Part shown: positions 46,758 to 56,108 of the stretch, piece after piece | Numbering within the stretch: the stretch's first letter is position 1 | Layout: every line of letters starts with the position of its first letter | Origin: Acidobacteriaceae bacterium dw_441 | GTDB lineage: Bacteria; Acidobacteriota; Terriglobia; Terriglobales; Acidobacteriaceae | Assembly: GCA_018449715.1 (NCBI GenBank) | Contig: JAAVVA010000002.1 | Location: forward strand, 607,340 to 671,339 | Direction of reading: 5' to 3' | Length of the DNA stretch: 64,000 nucleotides | The notes under the pieces: model-generated | The model's database searches: none | What the model was told of the DNA's origin: nothing | The model's input: the letters and a program-made list of their open reading frames with translations, nothing else | Position numbers and translations under genes: made by a program

Positions 46758-49142
46758 ATGTACTATTCTCTCCGCAGTTCCCACGCTCTTCTAAGAAAGG
46801 GGAAAGAAGTGGAAGGTCCACAAAGATCTCGGAGAGTAAGCTCCGGCAATTTTATTACGCGAAAAACTCTCCAGAGCAGGCTGAGGCCGCTCTTCCCCGG
46901 AGTCATAGCAACTATCCTCTGCACAGGAACCGCCGTTGCCCAGCAGCCCCAGGGCAACTGGAGCGACTATCTCGGTGGCCCCGCAAGCTCGCACTACTCG
47001 CCCCTGAAGCAGCTCACCCCCAGCAACGTGAACAAGCTGGACGTCGCCTGGAGCTACGTGACCGACGACGACATCAGCTACACCTTCAGCCCGCTGGTGA
47101 TCGACAACATCGCCTACATCGCCGCGAAGAAGGGCTCGCTGGTAGCAGTAGACGCCACGACCGGCAAGGAGCTGTGGACGCACTCTCTGACGACCCCCGG
47201 TGCAGCCTCGCGCTTCAGCGGCATCGCCGGAATGCGCGGCGCGAACTACTGGGAGAGCAAGGACCGCAAGGACCGCCGCATCTTTGTCTCCGCCGAAGGT
47301 TCCCTGCAGGCCATCGACGCGAAGACCGGCGAGCTCGTGGACTCCTTTGCCGACCACGGCAAGCTCGACCTGAAGACTGGCATCGACCGCGCCACCCGCC
47401 CCCTCTCCTCGCGCTCGGCGGGACGTATCTTCGAGAACATCATCATCCTCGGCAGCGCGACGGGCGAAGGATATCTCGCTCCTCCCGGCGACATCCGCGC
47501 CTTCGATGCGGTCACCGGAAAGCTGCTCTGGGTCTTCCACACCATCCCGCGCCCCGGCGAGTTCGGCTACGACAGTTGGCCCAAGGACGCCTACAAGTAC
47601 ATGGGCGGCGTCGATGTGTGGGGCGAGATCTCGGTCGATACCAAGCGCGGCATCGCCTACTTCCCCGTGGCCTCCGCGAAGTACGAGCTGTACGGCGGCG
47701 ACCGCCCCGGCAACAACCTCTACGCCGACTGCATCCTCGCGCTTGATGCCCGCACCGGCAAGCATCTCTGGCACTACCAGCTCATTCATCACGACCTCTG
47801 GGACTACGACCCCGACGCCGCCCCGCAGCTCGTAACCGTCAAGCACGACGGCAAGACGGTCGATGCCGTCGCACTCGCCTCGAAGAATGGCTTCCTCTAC
47901 GTCTTCGACCGCGTTACCGGCAAGCCTCTGTGGCCGATCGAAGAGCGTCCCGTTCCCGCAGGAGACGTACCCGGCGAGACTTACTCGCCCACGCAGCCCT
48001 TCCCGACTGTCGTGCCACCCTTCTCGCGCCAGGGCATGACCGTAAAGGACATGTACACCGGCTTCATGCGTCCGGAAGAGGTCGAGTGGTGGCGGAACCG
48101 CCTGTCGAAGGCGCGCACCGGTCTCTACACTCCTCCGTCGACCAAGGAAGACACCATCAACATGCCGAGCGTGAATGGCGGCGCGCTGTTCTTCAGCACC
48201 GCTGCGAACCCGACGAACGGCACGGTCTACGTCCTCTCGAAGGACATGCCCTCCATCGTCAAGCTCGTGCCTGCCGGAGAACCCACCACCGCCAATGCAG
48301 GTGGACTGATCCCGTCTCGTCCACGCACCGCTCGTCCTGCACGTGCCCGCAACGGCTTCCCCACACCGGAAGAGATGGGGCGCGCCGTCTATGAGCAGAA
48401 CTGCCAGTTCTGCCACGGCCCCGAACTGAAGGGCGACCGCGGCCCAGCGCTCGACACCGTCGTCAGCCGCCTCGGCCTTGAAACGACCCGCAACACCATC
48501 AAGAATGGACGGGCGACCATGCCCTCCTTCGCTTCGCTGCCCGAGCAGTCCATGACGCAGCTGATGTCCTTCCTCAAGGAACCCGACCTTGCCCCTCTGG
48601 GATCGGCTCCTCCGCCCGCGGTTCAGGCGATGATGCGCTCGATGGCTGAGCCTGCTTACCCGGCTGACGTCGAGGGCCCGCCCTCGCGTTACAAGACCGG
48701 CTACGGCAACGAGCCTTACGTCATCACTCCGCCCTGGAGCACCATTACCGCCTACGATCTGAACACCGGCAAGATCAAGTGGAAGACGCCTTACGGCGAC
48801 GTTCCGCAGGCAGGCCCCAGCGATACGATGCGCGGCAACATCTATCCCAAGAGCGGATTCGTGACTACGGCAGGAGGACTCGTCCTCTTCGCAGGCAACG
48901 ACTCGAAGCTCTACGCTCTGGACAGCGCCACCGGCAAGCTGCTCTTCAGCAAGGACCTGCCGAACGGCTCGCAGGGCGTGCCCGCCGTCTACGAGGCGAA
49001 TGGACGCGAGTTTGTCCTGTTCGCCGTCGCAGGTGCAGGCACGATCTATCCGGAGGGAGCCTACATTCCCCCCGGCGGCAAGCCCGTTCCCGCCACCTCG
49101 AAGGGCTACATCGCGTTTGCTCTTCCGGCTGGCACAAAATAA
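46758..49142 (+). CDS. PQQ-dependent dehydrogenase with inserted cytochrome c domain
   Basis: About 794 residues from the ATG at 46758; an ATG at 46737 is in frame. The signal sequence is late (FPGVIATILCTGTAVAQ, near residue 50). Propeller blades of the quinoprotein type follow (WSDYLGGPASSHYSPLKQL, AVDATTGKELWTH, ALDARTGKHLWHYQ). Near residue 550 a cytochrome c domain is inserted, with haem site CQFCH and likely Met ligand in RATMPSF. The last blade then closes (SKLYALDSATGKLLFSK). This resembles periplasmic glucose/alcohol dehydrogenases that pass electrons through their own haem. The substrate is unknown. A strong terminator follows. Confidence 0.85.
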   Translation: MYYSLRSSHALLRKGKEVEGPQRSRRVSSGNFITRKTLQSRLRPLFPGVIATILCTGTAVAQQPQGNWSDYLGGPASSHYSPLKQLTPSNVNKLDVAWSYVTDDDISYTFSPLVIDNIAYIAAKKGSLVAVDATTGKELWTHSLTTPGAASRFSGIAGMRGANYWESKDRKDRRIFVSAEGSLQAIDAKTGELVDSFADHGKLDLKTGIDRATRPLSSRSAGRIFENIIILGSATGEGYLAPPGDIRAFDAVTGKLLWVFHTIPRPGEFGYDSWPKDAYKYMGGVDVWGEISVDTKRGIAYFPVASAKYELYGGDRPGNNLYADCILALDARTGKHLWHYQLIHHDLWDYDPDAAPQLVTVKHDGKTVDAVALASKNGFLYVFDRVTGKPLWPIEERPVPAGDVPGETYSPTQPFPTVVPPFSRQGMTVKDMYTGFMRPEEVEWWRNRLSKARTGLYTPPSTKEDTINMPSVNGGALFFSTAANPTNGTVYVLSKDMPSIVKLVPAGEPTTANAGGLIPSRPRTARPARARNGFPTPEEMGRAVYEQNCQFCHGPELKGDRGPALDTVVSRLGLETTRNTIKNGRATMPSFASLPEQSMTQLMSFLKEPDLAPLGSAPPPAVQAMMRSMAEPAYPADVEGPPSRYKTGYGNEPYVITPPWSTITAYDLNTGKIKWKTPYGDVPQAGPSDTMRGNIYPKSGFVTTAGGLVLFAGNDSKLYALDSATGKLLFSKDLPNGSQGVPAVYEANGREFVLFAVAGAGTIYPEGAYIPPGGKPVPATSKGYIAFALPAGTK

Positions 49143-49184
49143 CCCGAATGGAAGCACGCTCCTACCTCACCAGTTGCAATCCTC

Positions 49185-49226
49185 AAAACCCTCCACCTCG
49201 CCATCGACGCGCAGGTGGAGGGTTTT
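49185..49226 (+). terminator. Intrinsic terminator of the quinoprotein gene
   Basis: A perfect 14-bp stem (AAAACCCTCCACCT / AGGTGGAGGGTTTT) with a 14-base loop, ending in TTTT. It separates the dehydrogenase gene from lpxI. Confidence 0.85.
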
Positions 49227-49272
49227 CCGCATCGGCACCATCCACAGTCTCCCGATGCATTAAAGTAAGCCC

Positions 49273-50145
49273 ATGTCGAAACTTGGCCTGATTGCCGGCA
49301 ACGGACGCTTCCCTTTTCTTCTGCTCGATGCGGCCCGCGCCCACGGCCTTACTGTCGTCGTCGCCGCCATCAAGGAAGAGACCGATCCTTCCATCAATGC
49401 CCGCGCCGCCGCCGATCCCAACGTCCGCGTTCACTGGATGTCCCTCGGCGAACTCTCGCGCCTGATCGAGACCTTTCACTCCGAAGGTGTCCAGCGCGCC
49501 GTCATGGCCGGGCAGGTCAGACACAAGCAGATCTTCTCCAGCATCCGTCCCGACTGGCGGCTGGCCAAGCTGCTGCTCAACCTCCGCACCCGCTCGACCG
49601 ACGTTCTTCTGGGAGCCGTCGCCAAGGTCCTCGGCGACGAGGGCATCGAGCTGATCTCCTCCACGCAGTTCCTCGAGCCCCTGCTGGCAAAGCCCGGCGT
49701 CCTCACCCGCCGCGCCCCCGACGAGCAGGAGTTAAAGGACATCGCCTACGGCCGCACCATCGCCCGCGCCATCGCCGGATACGACCTCGGCCAGACCGTC
49801 GTCATCGCCGCGCAGGCCTGCGTCGCGGTCGAAGCGATGGAAGGAACCGACGCCACCATCGAGCGCGCCGGGGCGCTCTTCCGCTCGCTCGAAGCCGAGG
49901 ACGCCGTGCGCGAGAACGGGCAGCAGGACACGACCTTGCGCCGCTCCCTGACCGTGGTCAAGGTCGCCAAGCCCAATCAGGACATGCGTTTCGATGTCCC
50001 CGTCGTCGGAGTCCCGACCATCCGCACCATGCAGAGCGCCGGGGCCACCTGCCTCTCGCTCGAAGCCGGAAGAACGCTGATGTTCGACCCCGCCGCCATT
50101 GTGACCGCCGCCGACCAGGCCGGAATCGCCATCGTCGCCGAGTAG
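49273..50145 (+). CDS. lpxI: UDP-2,3-diacylglucosamine pyrophosphatase LpxI
   Basis: 290 residues. It matches the LpxI (formerly DUF1009) family along its length: MSKLGLIAGNGRFPFLLLD at the start, GVQRAVMAGQVRHKQIF near 80, AQACVAVEAMEGTDATIERAG near 190, and MRFDVPVVGVPTIRTM near 240. LpxI cleaves UDP-2,3-diacylglucosamine to lipid X and UMP at the inner membrane, the fourth step of lipid A synthesis, replacing LpxH in many phyla. It implies an LPS-bearing outer membrane, in line with the receptors. Usual lpx neighbours are absent; it stands alone after a terminator. Confidence 0.95.
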   Translation: MSKLGLIAGNGRFPFLLLDAARAHGLTVVVAAIKEETDPSINARAAADPNVRVHWMSLGELSRLIETFHSEGVQRAVMAGQVRHKQIFSSIRPDWRLAKLLLNLRTRSTDVLLGAVAKVLGDEGIELISSTQFLEPLLAKPGVLTRRAPDEQELKDIAYGRTIARAIAGYDLGQTVVIAAQACVAVEAMEGTDATIERAGALFRSLEAEDAVRENGQQDTTLRRSLTVVKVAKPNQDMRFDVPVVGVPTIRTMQSAGATCLSLEAGRTLMFDPAAIVTAADQAGIAIVAE

Positions 50146-50259
50146 ACCTCGAACCGCAATTGTCTCTGCGGAGTAAAATCTTCCGTGCGCGAGCACCCAC
50201 GCGTATCCTGCCGCGCAAACCGCCGTCTAATGGACACAAGCTTCACCAAAAGGGGAATC

Positions 50260-50805
50260 ATGATGCGTAAAAACATGTGGATGGCAGTGGTTCTCGGCGT
50301 CGTTGCGACGCTGGGATTTGGCATGAAGGCCCGCGCCGCCGCGGATGCAATCGAGGCTGGCTCAACCGCTCCGAACTTCACCCTGCCCTCGCAGGAGGAC
50401 AAGCCAGTAAGCCTGACCGACTACAAGGGCAAGTGGGTCGTTCTGTACTTCTACCCGAAGGACCAAACGACGGGATGCACCATCGAAGCGCATAACTTCC
50501 AGCGCGACATGGCGAAGTACGATGCCGCCAACGCAGTCGTGCTCGGGGTGAGCCTCGATACCGTCGAGGGCCACAAGGCATGGTGCGCGAAGGACACCTT
50601 CAGCTTCAAGCTTCTCGCCGACCCCGACCACAAGGTGGTGGATGCCTACGGCGTGCCCGTGATGGCACACGGCGACATGAAGTTCGCCAGCCGCCAGACC
50701 TTCCTCATCTCGCCCGCCGGTAAGGTCGTCAAGGTATGGCCCAAGGTCGATGTGCAGAAGCATAGCGAAGAGGTCCTGGCCGAGATCGCCTCCGAAAAGA
50801 AGTAG
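50260..50805 (+). CDS. Secreted Bcp-type peroxiredoxin
   Basis: 181 residues from the ATG at 50260, with AGGGGAATC just upstream. A signal peptide (MWMAVVLGVVATLGFGMKARA) precedes an AhpC/TSA domain: APNFTLPSQEDKPVSL, KWVVLYFYPKDQTTGCTIEA with the peroxidatic Cys, and a candidate resolving Cys in HKAWCAKD. The closing region reads RQTFLISPAGKVVKVW. It would reduce peroxides in the periplasm, with electrons from a thioredoxin-like partner not present here. Most Bcp proteins are cytoplasmic, so export is the notable point. A bidirectional terminator follows. Confidence 0.9.
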   Translation: MMRKNMWMAVVLGVVATLGFGMKARAAADAIEAGSTAPNFTLPSQEDKPVSLTDYKGKWVVLYFYPKDQTTGCTIEAHNFQRDMAKYDAANAVVLGVSLDTVEGHKAWCAKDTFSFKLLADPDHKVVDAYGVPVMAHGDMKFASRQTFLISPAGKVVKVWPKVDVQKHSEEVLAEIASEKK

Positions 50806-50868
50806 AAGCCACCACGGATACACCTCAAAACTTCTCCGCTGACAGTCTGGAAAGCAACCTGCAGACGC

Positions 50869-50910
50869 AAAAAGGCCCGGGCGCTCATTGAGAGCAGACC
50901 GGGCCTTTTT
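50869..50910. terminator. Bidirectional intrinsic terminator
   Basis: A perfect 12-bp stem (AAAAAGGCCCGG / CCGGGCCTTTTT) with an 18-base loop. It gives T5 on both strands and serves the convergent peroxiredoxin and histone-like genes. Confidence 0.88.
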
Positions 50911-50933
50911 GCTTGCCTTAGGTTAGATCGTGC

Positions 50934-51818
50934 TTACGACTTTGCGGCTGTCTTCGCGGGCGCCTTCTTGACGGCCTTCTTCGCAGGGGCCTTCTTGACG
51001 GCCTTCTTCACAGCCTTCTTGACGGCCTTCTTCGCAGGAGCCTTCTTGACGGCCTTCTTTACAGCCTTCTTGACGGCCTTCTTTGCGGGGGCCTTCTTCA
51101 CAGCCTTCTTTACAGCTTTCTTCGTTGCCAAGTTGTTAGTACCTCTCTTCGTTGATTTTTTAATGCTCGCCGAGACCTTCTTGCCGATCGCTTTTTTTGG
51201 AGCGACCTTACCGCCGCGCTGGGTCCCGGCTTTCTTCGCGGCAGATTTCGTTTTCGAAGGAACGGCCTTCTTCACGGCCTTTGTGACTGGGCTCTTCGCA
51301 GCCACCTTCTTTGCTGAACTCTTGGCGGCGGTTTTTTTCGCGGCCTTCTTCAGTGCGGTCTTCTTAGGAGCAACCTTCTTCGCAGTTGCCTTCGTAGCGG
51401 CAACCTTCTTCGGAGCCGCCTTTTTCGGAGCCGCTTTCTTGGCAGCCTTCTTCAGAGGAGTCTTTTTCACCGCGGGAGCAGGAGCGCTCACCGGAGCAAT
51501 CGACTCTCTGGTTGCGGGCGTGTAGGGCTCCGTGCTGGTCACGGGCTCCGCAAGAATCTCCGCATCCTCGGCGCGGTCTTCGAGAACCGCTACGATGACA
51601 CCGGCTGAAACAACCTCATCGTCGTCCTCATCGTCATCGTCGAGATCATCATCATCGTCGAGATCATCATCATCGTCCGAGGAGACTAGGATCTCTTCCT
51701 CTTCTTCGTCATCTTCATCGAGGAAAGAACGTCCCAGATCGTCGTCATCTTCTTCATCGAAACCGTTATCGTCTGCGGCCGCAGCGTAAAACTTGATCGT
51801 CTCGTCTTCAAACATCAT
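50934..51818 (-). CDS. Histone-H1-like basic protein with acidic N-terminal domain
   Basis: 294 residues from the ATG at 51818 (a GTG two codons earlier is also usable). Residues 1-70 are extremely acidic, with runs of Asp and Glu (DEEDDDDLG, DDDDDLDDDDDLDDDDEDDD). A neutral Pro/Thr linker covers about 75-115. The remaining 180 residues are almost only Ala, Lys, Pro and Val in AVKK, APAKK and APKK repeats, like histone H1 tails and bacterial HctB/AlgP proteins. It should bind DNA or RNA through the tail, with the acidic head possibly masking the tail or recruiting a partner. No folded domain is visible. It follows mltD on the same strand. Confidence 0.75.
   Translation of the reverse strand: MMFEDETIKFYAAAADDNGFDEEDDDDLGRSFLDEDDEEEEEILVSSDDDDDLDDDDDLDDDDEDDDEVVSAGVIVAVLEDRAEDAEILAEPVTSTEPYTPATRESIAPVSAPAPAVKKTPLKKAAKKAAPKKAAPKKVAATKATAKKVAPKKTALKKAAKKTAAKSSAKKVAAKSPVTKAVKKAVPSKTKSAAKKAGTQRGGKVAPKKAIGKKVSASIKKSTKRGTNNLATKKAVKKAVKKAPAKKAVKKAVKKAVKKAPAKKAVKKAVKKAVKKAPAKKAVKKAPAKTAAKS
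50944..51120 (-). repeat. Tandem 51-base coding repeat in the histone-like gene
   Basis: The C-terminal coding region repeats a 17-residue unit (APAKKAVKKAVKKAVKK) about two and a half times, seen on the + strand as recurring GGCCTTCTTGAC/GCAGG blocks. Such repeats change length readily by slippage. Confidence 0.75.
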
Positions 51819-51984
51819 GTCCACTTATCCCCTGGCTGCCTTTGACTTTTTCTTTCGATCCCGAGCTTTGCTTCTTTTCCCGTTCGACGCATACCCGAAT
51901 CAATTTCTAATCCCGGCACGAGATTCTAGCAACAGGATGCCTCTGAGCGCCAGCAATGGCAAGCAATCTTTTTCATGAGGAAGC

Positions 51985-53853
51985 TTATCGTGCAGCCTTT
52001 GATTTCGATTTGGAAGATGATTTCGGCTTCGCACTCGTCGATGCAGCAGCAGAACTCTTCTTCGAAGCCTTCGCTCCAGCACTCTTCGCGGAGGTCTTGC
52101 TGGATGCGCCATGCGAAGACGTAGTCGTGCTGCTCTTGCTCCTTCCACGCGCGCGAACGCTCGGAGCAAGACGAACCGGCTCCGCCACCATCAGCGTACG
52201 ACCGGGCGTCACCGCGTTTGAGGAAAGATGATTCCAGCGTCGCAGGTCTTCCACCGAAACCCCAAAGCGATCTGCAACCGTAATCACTGTGTCGCCGCGC
52301 CGCACGGTGTAACGCTGCGGATGCGAAGGAGCCGCAACGATCACCGGAACGACAAGCTCGTCGCCCGCATCGACCGATTCGCCAGGAGCAATGCTGTTCA
52401 CCTCGACGATATCCTGCGCCCTCGCATGAAGCAGCGACGCAATCGCGTCGAGCGACTCGCCCGTCTTCACCACGTGGAAGCGCCAGATCGATCGCTTGTC
52501 CTCCGGAATATCTTTCACGCGCTCCTGGTAAACGTCCTTTGTGCCGGGAGGAACATGAAGATCAAACGGAGCATCATGCGGCGTGCTCATACGCAGCAGG
52601 CTCGGGTTCAGCGCAACGATCTCCTGCACGGTAGCGTTCGTCAGATCGGCCACCAGGCGAAGGTCGATCGCATAGTCGATCGTCACCGTATCCGAAATCA
52701 CCGCCGAATCAGGATTCAGCTTGTCGAGCCCATACTTCTCCGGATTCTTCGCCATGATGATCGCCGCGATGATGCCAGGAACATAGTTTTTCGTCTCGCC
52801 CGGAAGATTCCCGCGGCGATACAGCTCCCAGAAATCTGCATACCCGGTGCGCATCACGGCACGCTGCACGTTGCCCGGCCCCCAGTTGTAAGCCGCCATC
52901 GCCAGATACCAGTCGCCGAACTGGTTATAGAGCGTCTTCATGTAACGCGCATAGGCATGCGAAGACTTCACCGGATCGAAGCGCTCATCCACCCATCCAT
53001 TGCGTACAAGACCATAAGAATCAGCAAAGGGCATGAACTGCCACATGCCACCCGCGCCCGTATGTGCATTGAGCGCCTGCGGCTGAAAACCCGACTCTGC
53101 CACTGCAAGGTAGATCAGGTCCTGCGGAACGCCCTCTTCCTCCAGCGCCTTCGAAACCATTTCCTTGTACTTGCCCGCTCGTTCAAGCGAACGCAGCAGA
53201 TGAGCGTGACCGCCAGTGGAGTTCGAGTAGTAGCTGATGAAGCCTGCGACATAGTCATTCACCACCAGCGGAAAATCCGACTGTGTGGTCTTCAACTCTG
53301 CCGTAAGCTGCGCTGTCAGTGCGGCATTCGTCGGGAAGGTGACGTCGTTCGCTGCATCCAGCGGAGCCTCTTCGAGAGCGGGCGAAAAACCGTTGCCCTG
53401 CTTGAGCGCTGCAATCTCCAGCGAGTTCACCGCATCCAGCAGATGTTCGAACGCGTCGCTCAACTGCGGGTCGCTCTTCAGATCGAGCCCGCTGGTCAGC
53501 ATTTGATCGACCGCTGAATCGAAGTCCGCGCGCGCCGCCTCAAGATGCCCGGCGCGATAGTTATCGACGCCGCTGCGGTAGGTCTGCTCCACGCGATTCA
53601 TCAGCTGCTGCGCCTTGTACGCCTTCGCGGAGTCTTCTACCGACTGGGCCGTTGTGCGCGGAGCAGCCGCCTGCGCTCCATTCGCCGCCGCAGCAGGCGT
53701 CACCGCAGGCGCCGTCGCCTGTGCAGGAACCTTCCCCGGAGCGCCAAGACTCGTCTGGTTCTCGGGACATCCCGTAAGCAGAAGCATCGGCATACATGCC
53801 GTCGCTATCAGCGCCCACCGCCGCACTTTGTTCTTTCGATCTGCCCGCTGCAT
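51985..53853 (-). CDS. mltD: Membrane-bound lytic transglycosylase MltD-like lipoprotein
   Basis: 622 residues. The lipoprotein signal has lipobox LLTGC (Cys near 29). An SLT domain spans about 235-350, with catalytic Glu near 253 in AVAESGFQPQ, and GGMWQFMPF and AMAAYNWGPGNV following. Two LysM domains lie near 440-500 (FHVVKTGESLDAIASLL) and 505-555 (YTVRRGDTVITVADRFG). It would cleave peptidoglycan between MurNAc and GlcNAc from the outer-membrane side. The last 55 residues are a Ser/Lys/Ala-rich low-complexity tail (SAKSAGAKASKKSSAAAS), absent from E. coli MltD and similar in character to the neighbouring histone-like protein. It diverges from lepA. Confidence 0.92.
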   Translation of the reverse strand: MQRADRKNKVRRWALIATACMPMLLLTGCPENQTSLGAPGKVPAQATAPAVTPAAAANGAQAAAPRTTAQSVEDSAKAYKAQQLMNRVEQTYRSGVDNYRAGHLEAARADFDSAVDQMLTSGLDLKSDPQLSDAFEHLLDAVNSLEIAALKQGNGFSPALEEAPLDAANDVTFPTNAALTAQLTAELKTTQSDFPLVVNDYVAGFISYYSNSTGGHAHLLRSLERAGKYKEMVSKALEEEGVPQDLIYLAVAESGFQPQALNAHTGAGGMWQFMPFADSYGLVRNGWVDERFDPVKSSHAYARYMKTLYNQFGDWYLAMAAYNWGPGNVQRAVMRTGYADFWELYRRGNLPGETKNYVPGIIAAIIMAKNPEKYGLDKLNPDSAVISDTVTIDYAIDLRLVADLTNATVQEIVALNPSLLRMSTPHDAPFDLHVPPGTKDVYQERVKDIPEDKRSIWRFHVVKTGESLDAIASLLHARAQDIVEVNSIAPGESVDAGDELVVPVIVAAPSHPQRYTVRRGDTVITVADRFGVSVEDLRRWNHLSSNAVTPGRTLMVAEPVRLAPSVRARGRSKSSTTTSSHGASSKTSAKSAGAKASKKSSAAASTSAKPKSSSKSKSKAAR

Positions 53854-53986
53854 TGTCCCTGCTCATTGTATGACGCGCGGAGCAAGAAAACCTGAGCAAA
53901 CCTTTCACCCGAACCAGCAGGACACACGCACGCGAACGCCTCACGCGCTGATATCATCGATAGATTGAGGCATTGCGACCCACCGT

Positions 53987-55789
53987 ATGGATCCCAGTCA
54001 CATCAGAAATTTCGCGATCATCGCGCACATCGACCACGGCAAGTCCACCCTGTCGGACCGCCTGCTTGAGCTGACCGGCTCGCTGACCTCGCGCGAGATG
54101 CAGGCCCAGGTACTCGACGCGATGGATCTTGAGCGCGAACGCGGCATCACCATCAAGGCCCACACCGTCCGCATGATGTACAAGGCAAAAGACGGTGAGA
54201 CCTACCAGCTCAACCTGATCGACACCCCCGGCCACGTGGACTTCAGCTACGAGGTCTCGCGCTCGCTCGCCTCCTGCGAAGGAGCTCTGCTGGTCGTCGA
54301 CGCCTCGCAGGGAGTCGAGGCCCAGACCCTCGCCAACGCCTATCTCGCCATCGCGGGCGGCCTTGAGATCATCCCCGTCATCAACAAGATCGATCTTCCC
54401 AGCGCTGACATCGAGCGGACAAAGACGATGATCGAAAAGTCTGTGGGCCTTCCCGCAGACGATGCTGTCGCCGTAAGTGCGAAGACCGGCCTCAACGTCG
54501 CCGACATCCTCGAATCCGTCGTGCATCTTCTGCCGCCTCCCAAGGGCGATGCCGATGCTCCCTTGCAGGCACTGATCTTCGATTCCTGGTTCGACGCCTA
54601 CCGCGGCGTCATCGTGCTGGCCCGCATCGTCAACGGGCGCCTCCGCAAGGGCGACAAGATCAAGCTCATGTCGAACGGCAAGACCTTCGACGTGGATTCG
54701 ATGGGCGTCATGACCCCCAAACCGGTCGCTCTCGACGAGCTGACAGCGGGAGAGGTCGGCTTCTTCGTCGCAACCATCAAGAATGTTGCCGACACCAAGG
54801 TCGGCGACACGATCACGCACGTCGATCGCCCCTGCACCGATGCGCTGCCCGGCTTTGAAGACATCAAGAGCATGGTCTTCGCTGGTCTCTACACCGTCGA
54901 CTCGCACGAGCACGGCATGTTGCGGGACGCGCTTGAAAAGCTGCGGCTCAACGACGCCAGCTTCAACTTCGAGCCCGAGTCTTCCGTTGCCCTCGGCTTC
55001 GGTTTCCGCTGCGGCTTCCTTGGTCTGCTGCACCTCGAGATCATCCAGGAGCGCCTCGAGCGCGAGTACAACCTCGACCTCATCACGACGGCTCCGGGCG
55101 TGCAATACAAGATCACGATGACCGACGGCAGCCTCCTCACGGTCGACAATCCTTCGCGCTGGCCCGACCCGAGCGAGATCGAACAGATCGAAGAGCCCGT
55201 CATCACCGCGAAGATCCTCACCAATGAGGAGTACGTCGGCAACATTCTCAAGCTCGTCGAAGACAAGCGCGGTCGCCAGCAGAACATCGAGTATGTCTCC
55301 GAGACGCGCGTCATGCTCACCTATGAGCTTCCGCTCAACGAGATCGTACTCGACTTCTACGACCGCCTCAAATCCGTCTCGCGCGGCTACGCATCGCTCG
55401 ACTATCACCTGTCCGGTTCGTGGATCTCGCCGATGGTGAAGATGGATATCCTGATTGGCGGCGATCCGGTCGATGCGCTTTCCCTGATCGTCCACAGGGA
55501 CTCGGCCTACGACCGCGGCAAGGTGCTTGTAGAAAAGATGCGTGAGCTGATCCCGCGCCAAATGTTCGAGGTCGCCATCCAGGCCGCCATCGGCTCGAAG
55601 ATCATCGCCCGCTCCACCGTTACGGCCATCCGCAAAAACGTCATCGCCAAGTGCTACGGCGGCGACATCAGCCGCAAGCGCAAGCTGCTCGACAAGCAGA
55701 AGGAAGGCAAGAAGCGCATGAAGCGGATCGGCAAGGTCGACATCCCGCAGGAGGCCTTCCTAGCAGTCCTGAAGGTGGGCGAGGAGTAA
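53987..55789 (+). CDS. lepA: Elongation factor 4 (LepA), back-translocating GTPase
   Basis: 600 residues, the family's usual length. G motifs are canonical: [35 protein letters not shown]. The LepA-specific C-terminal domain is present ([20 protein letters not shown], then [18 protein letters not shown]). LepA is a ribosomal GTPase linked to back-translocation, 30S assembly and growth under ionic stress. In many bacteria lepA sits with lepB (signal peptidase), which is absent here. The gene diverges from mltD. Its 3' flank holds the DnaA-box-like cluster. Confidence 0.98.
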   Translation: MDPSHIRNFAIIAHIDHGKSTLSDRLLELTGSLTSREMQAQVLDAMDLERERGITIKAHTVRMMYKAKDGETYQLNLIDTPGHVDFSYEVSRSLASCEGALLVVDASQGVEAQTLANAYLAIAGGLEIIPVINKIDLPSADIERTKTMIEKSVGLPADDAVAVSAKTGLNVADILESVVHLLPPPKGDADAPLQALIFDSWFDAYRGVIVLARIVNGRLRKGDKIKLMSNGKTFDVDSMGVMTPKPVALDELTAGEVGFFVATIKNVADTKVGDTITHVDRPCTDALPGFEDIKSMVFAGLYTVDSHEHGMLRDALEKLRLNDASFNFEPESSVALGFGFRCGFLGLLHLEIIQERLEREYNLDLITTAPGVQYKITMTDGSLLTVDNPSRWPDPSEIEQIEEPVITAKILTNEEYVGNILKLVEDKRGRQQNIEYVSETRVMLTYELPLNEIVLDFYDRLKSVSRGYASLDYHLSGSWISPMVKMDILIGGDPVDALSLIVHRDSAYDRGKVLVEKMRELIPRQMFEVAIQAAIGSKIIARSTVTAIRKNVIAKCYGGDISRKRKLLDKQKEGKKRMKRIGKVDIPQEAFLAVLKVGEE

Positions 55790-56108
55790 ATCTCCCCGCT
55801 CACCAAACATGCAAGATTTTGCGCAAGCCCTTCCTTTGAGCTGGAAGCAGAAAACTAGCGTAACAATCCAGTAACGTTCGTCTGTGGAAACTGTTGATAG
55901 AAGAGCCTTTGGACATCTCTGACCGGATAATGGCTCTTTTTCCCACCTACAGATGGTATAAGTCTATACAACTTCGATAGTTGCGGATTTATCACACGAA
56001 AGCCTTCCAGCCAGCTTTCGAAGGAAATATTTTTTCCACAATTTTCCTAGACCAGGAATGCACAGGTTTTCCACAGTTTTCCACTTCTGTGAAAACATGC
56101 ATAAAAAT
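55790..56108. promoter_or_regulatory. AT-rich intergenic region with a cluster of DnaA-box-like nonamers
   Basis: No gene is seen between lepA and the ompH terminator. Two perfect TTWTNCACA nonamers (TTTTCCACA) lie at 56032-56040 and 56067-56075. Three 8/9 matches lie at 56077-56085, 56088-56096 (inverted) and 55883-55891 (inverted). The last three of the main group are spaced 10-11 bases apart, roughly one helical turn. It could be an origin, a DnaA-titration site or the site of another regulator. Confidence 0.45.

Noticed and set aside
46791..49157. 788-residue open frame on the minus strand
   Set aside because: It is fully antisense to the PQQ dehydrogenase, which has clear propeller and haem motifs. 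GC-rich codon bias opens the opposite frame. Its translation is Arg/Gly/Asp/Val-rich with no domain.
50944..51120. CRISPR-like array
   Set aside because: The repeats are contiguous, in frame and coding, with no unique spacers.
50968..51525. 185-residue Phe/Ala-rich frame, apparently hydrophobic
   Set aside because: It is the complement of the Lys/Ala repeats of the histone-like gene; AAG/GCC repeats read as TTC/GGC on the other strand.
53954..55561. 535-residue open frame antisense to lepA
   Set aside because: LepA is certain on the other strand. The frame mirrors its codons and has no recognisable motif.
55790..56108. Short coding frames in the lepA-ompH spacer
   Set aside because: The frame starting near 55981 reads into the antisense of ompH and has no ribosome site.
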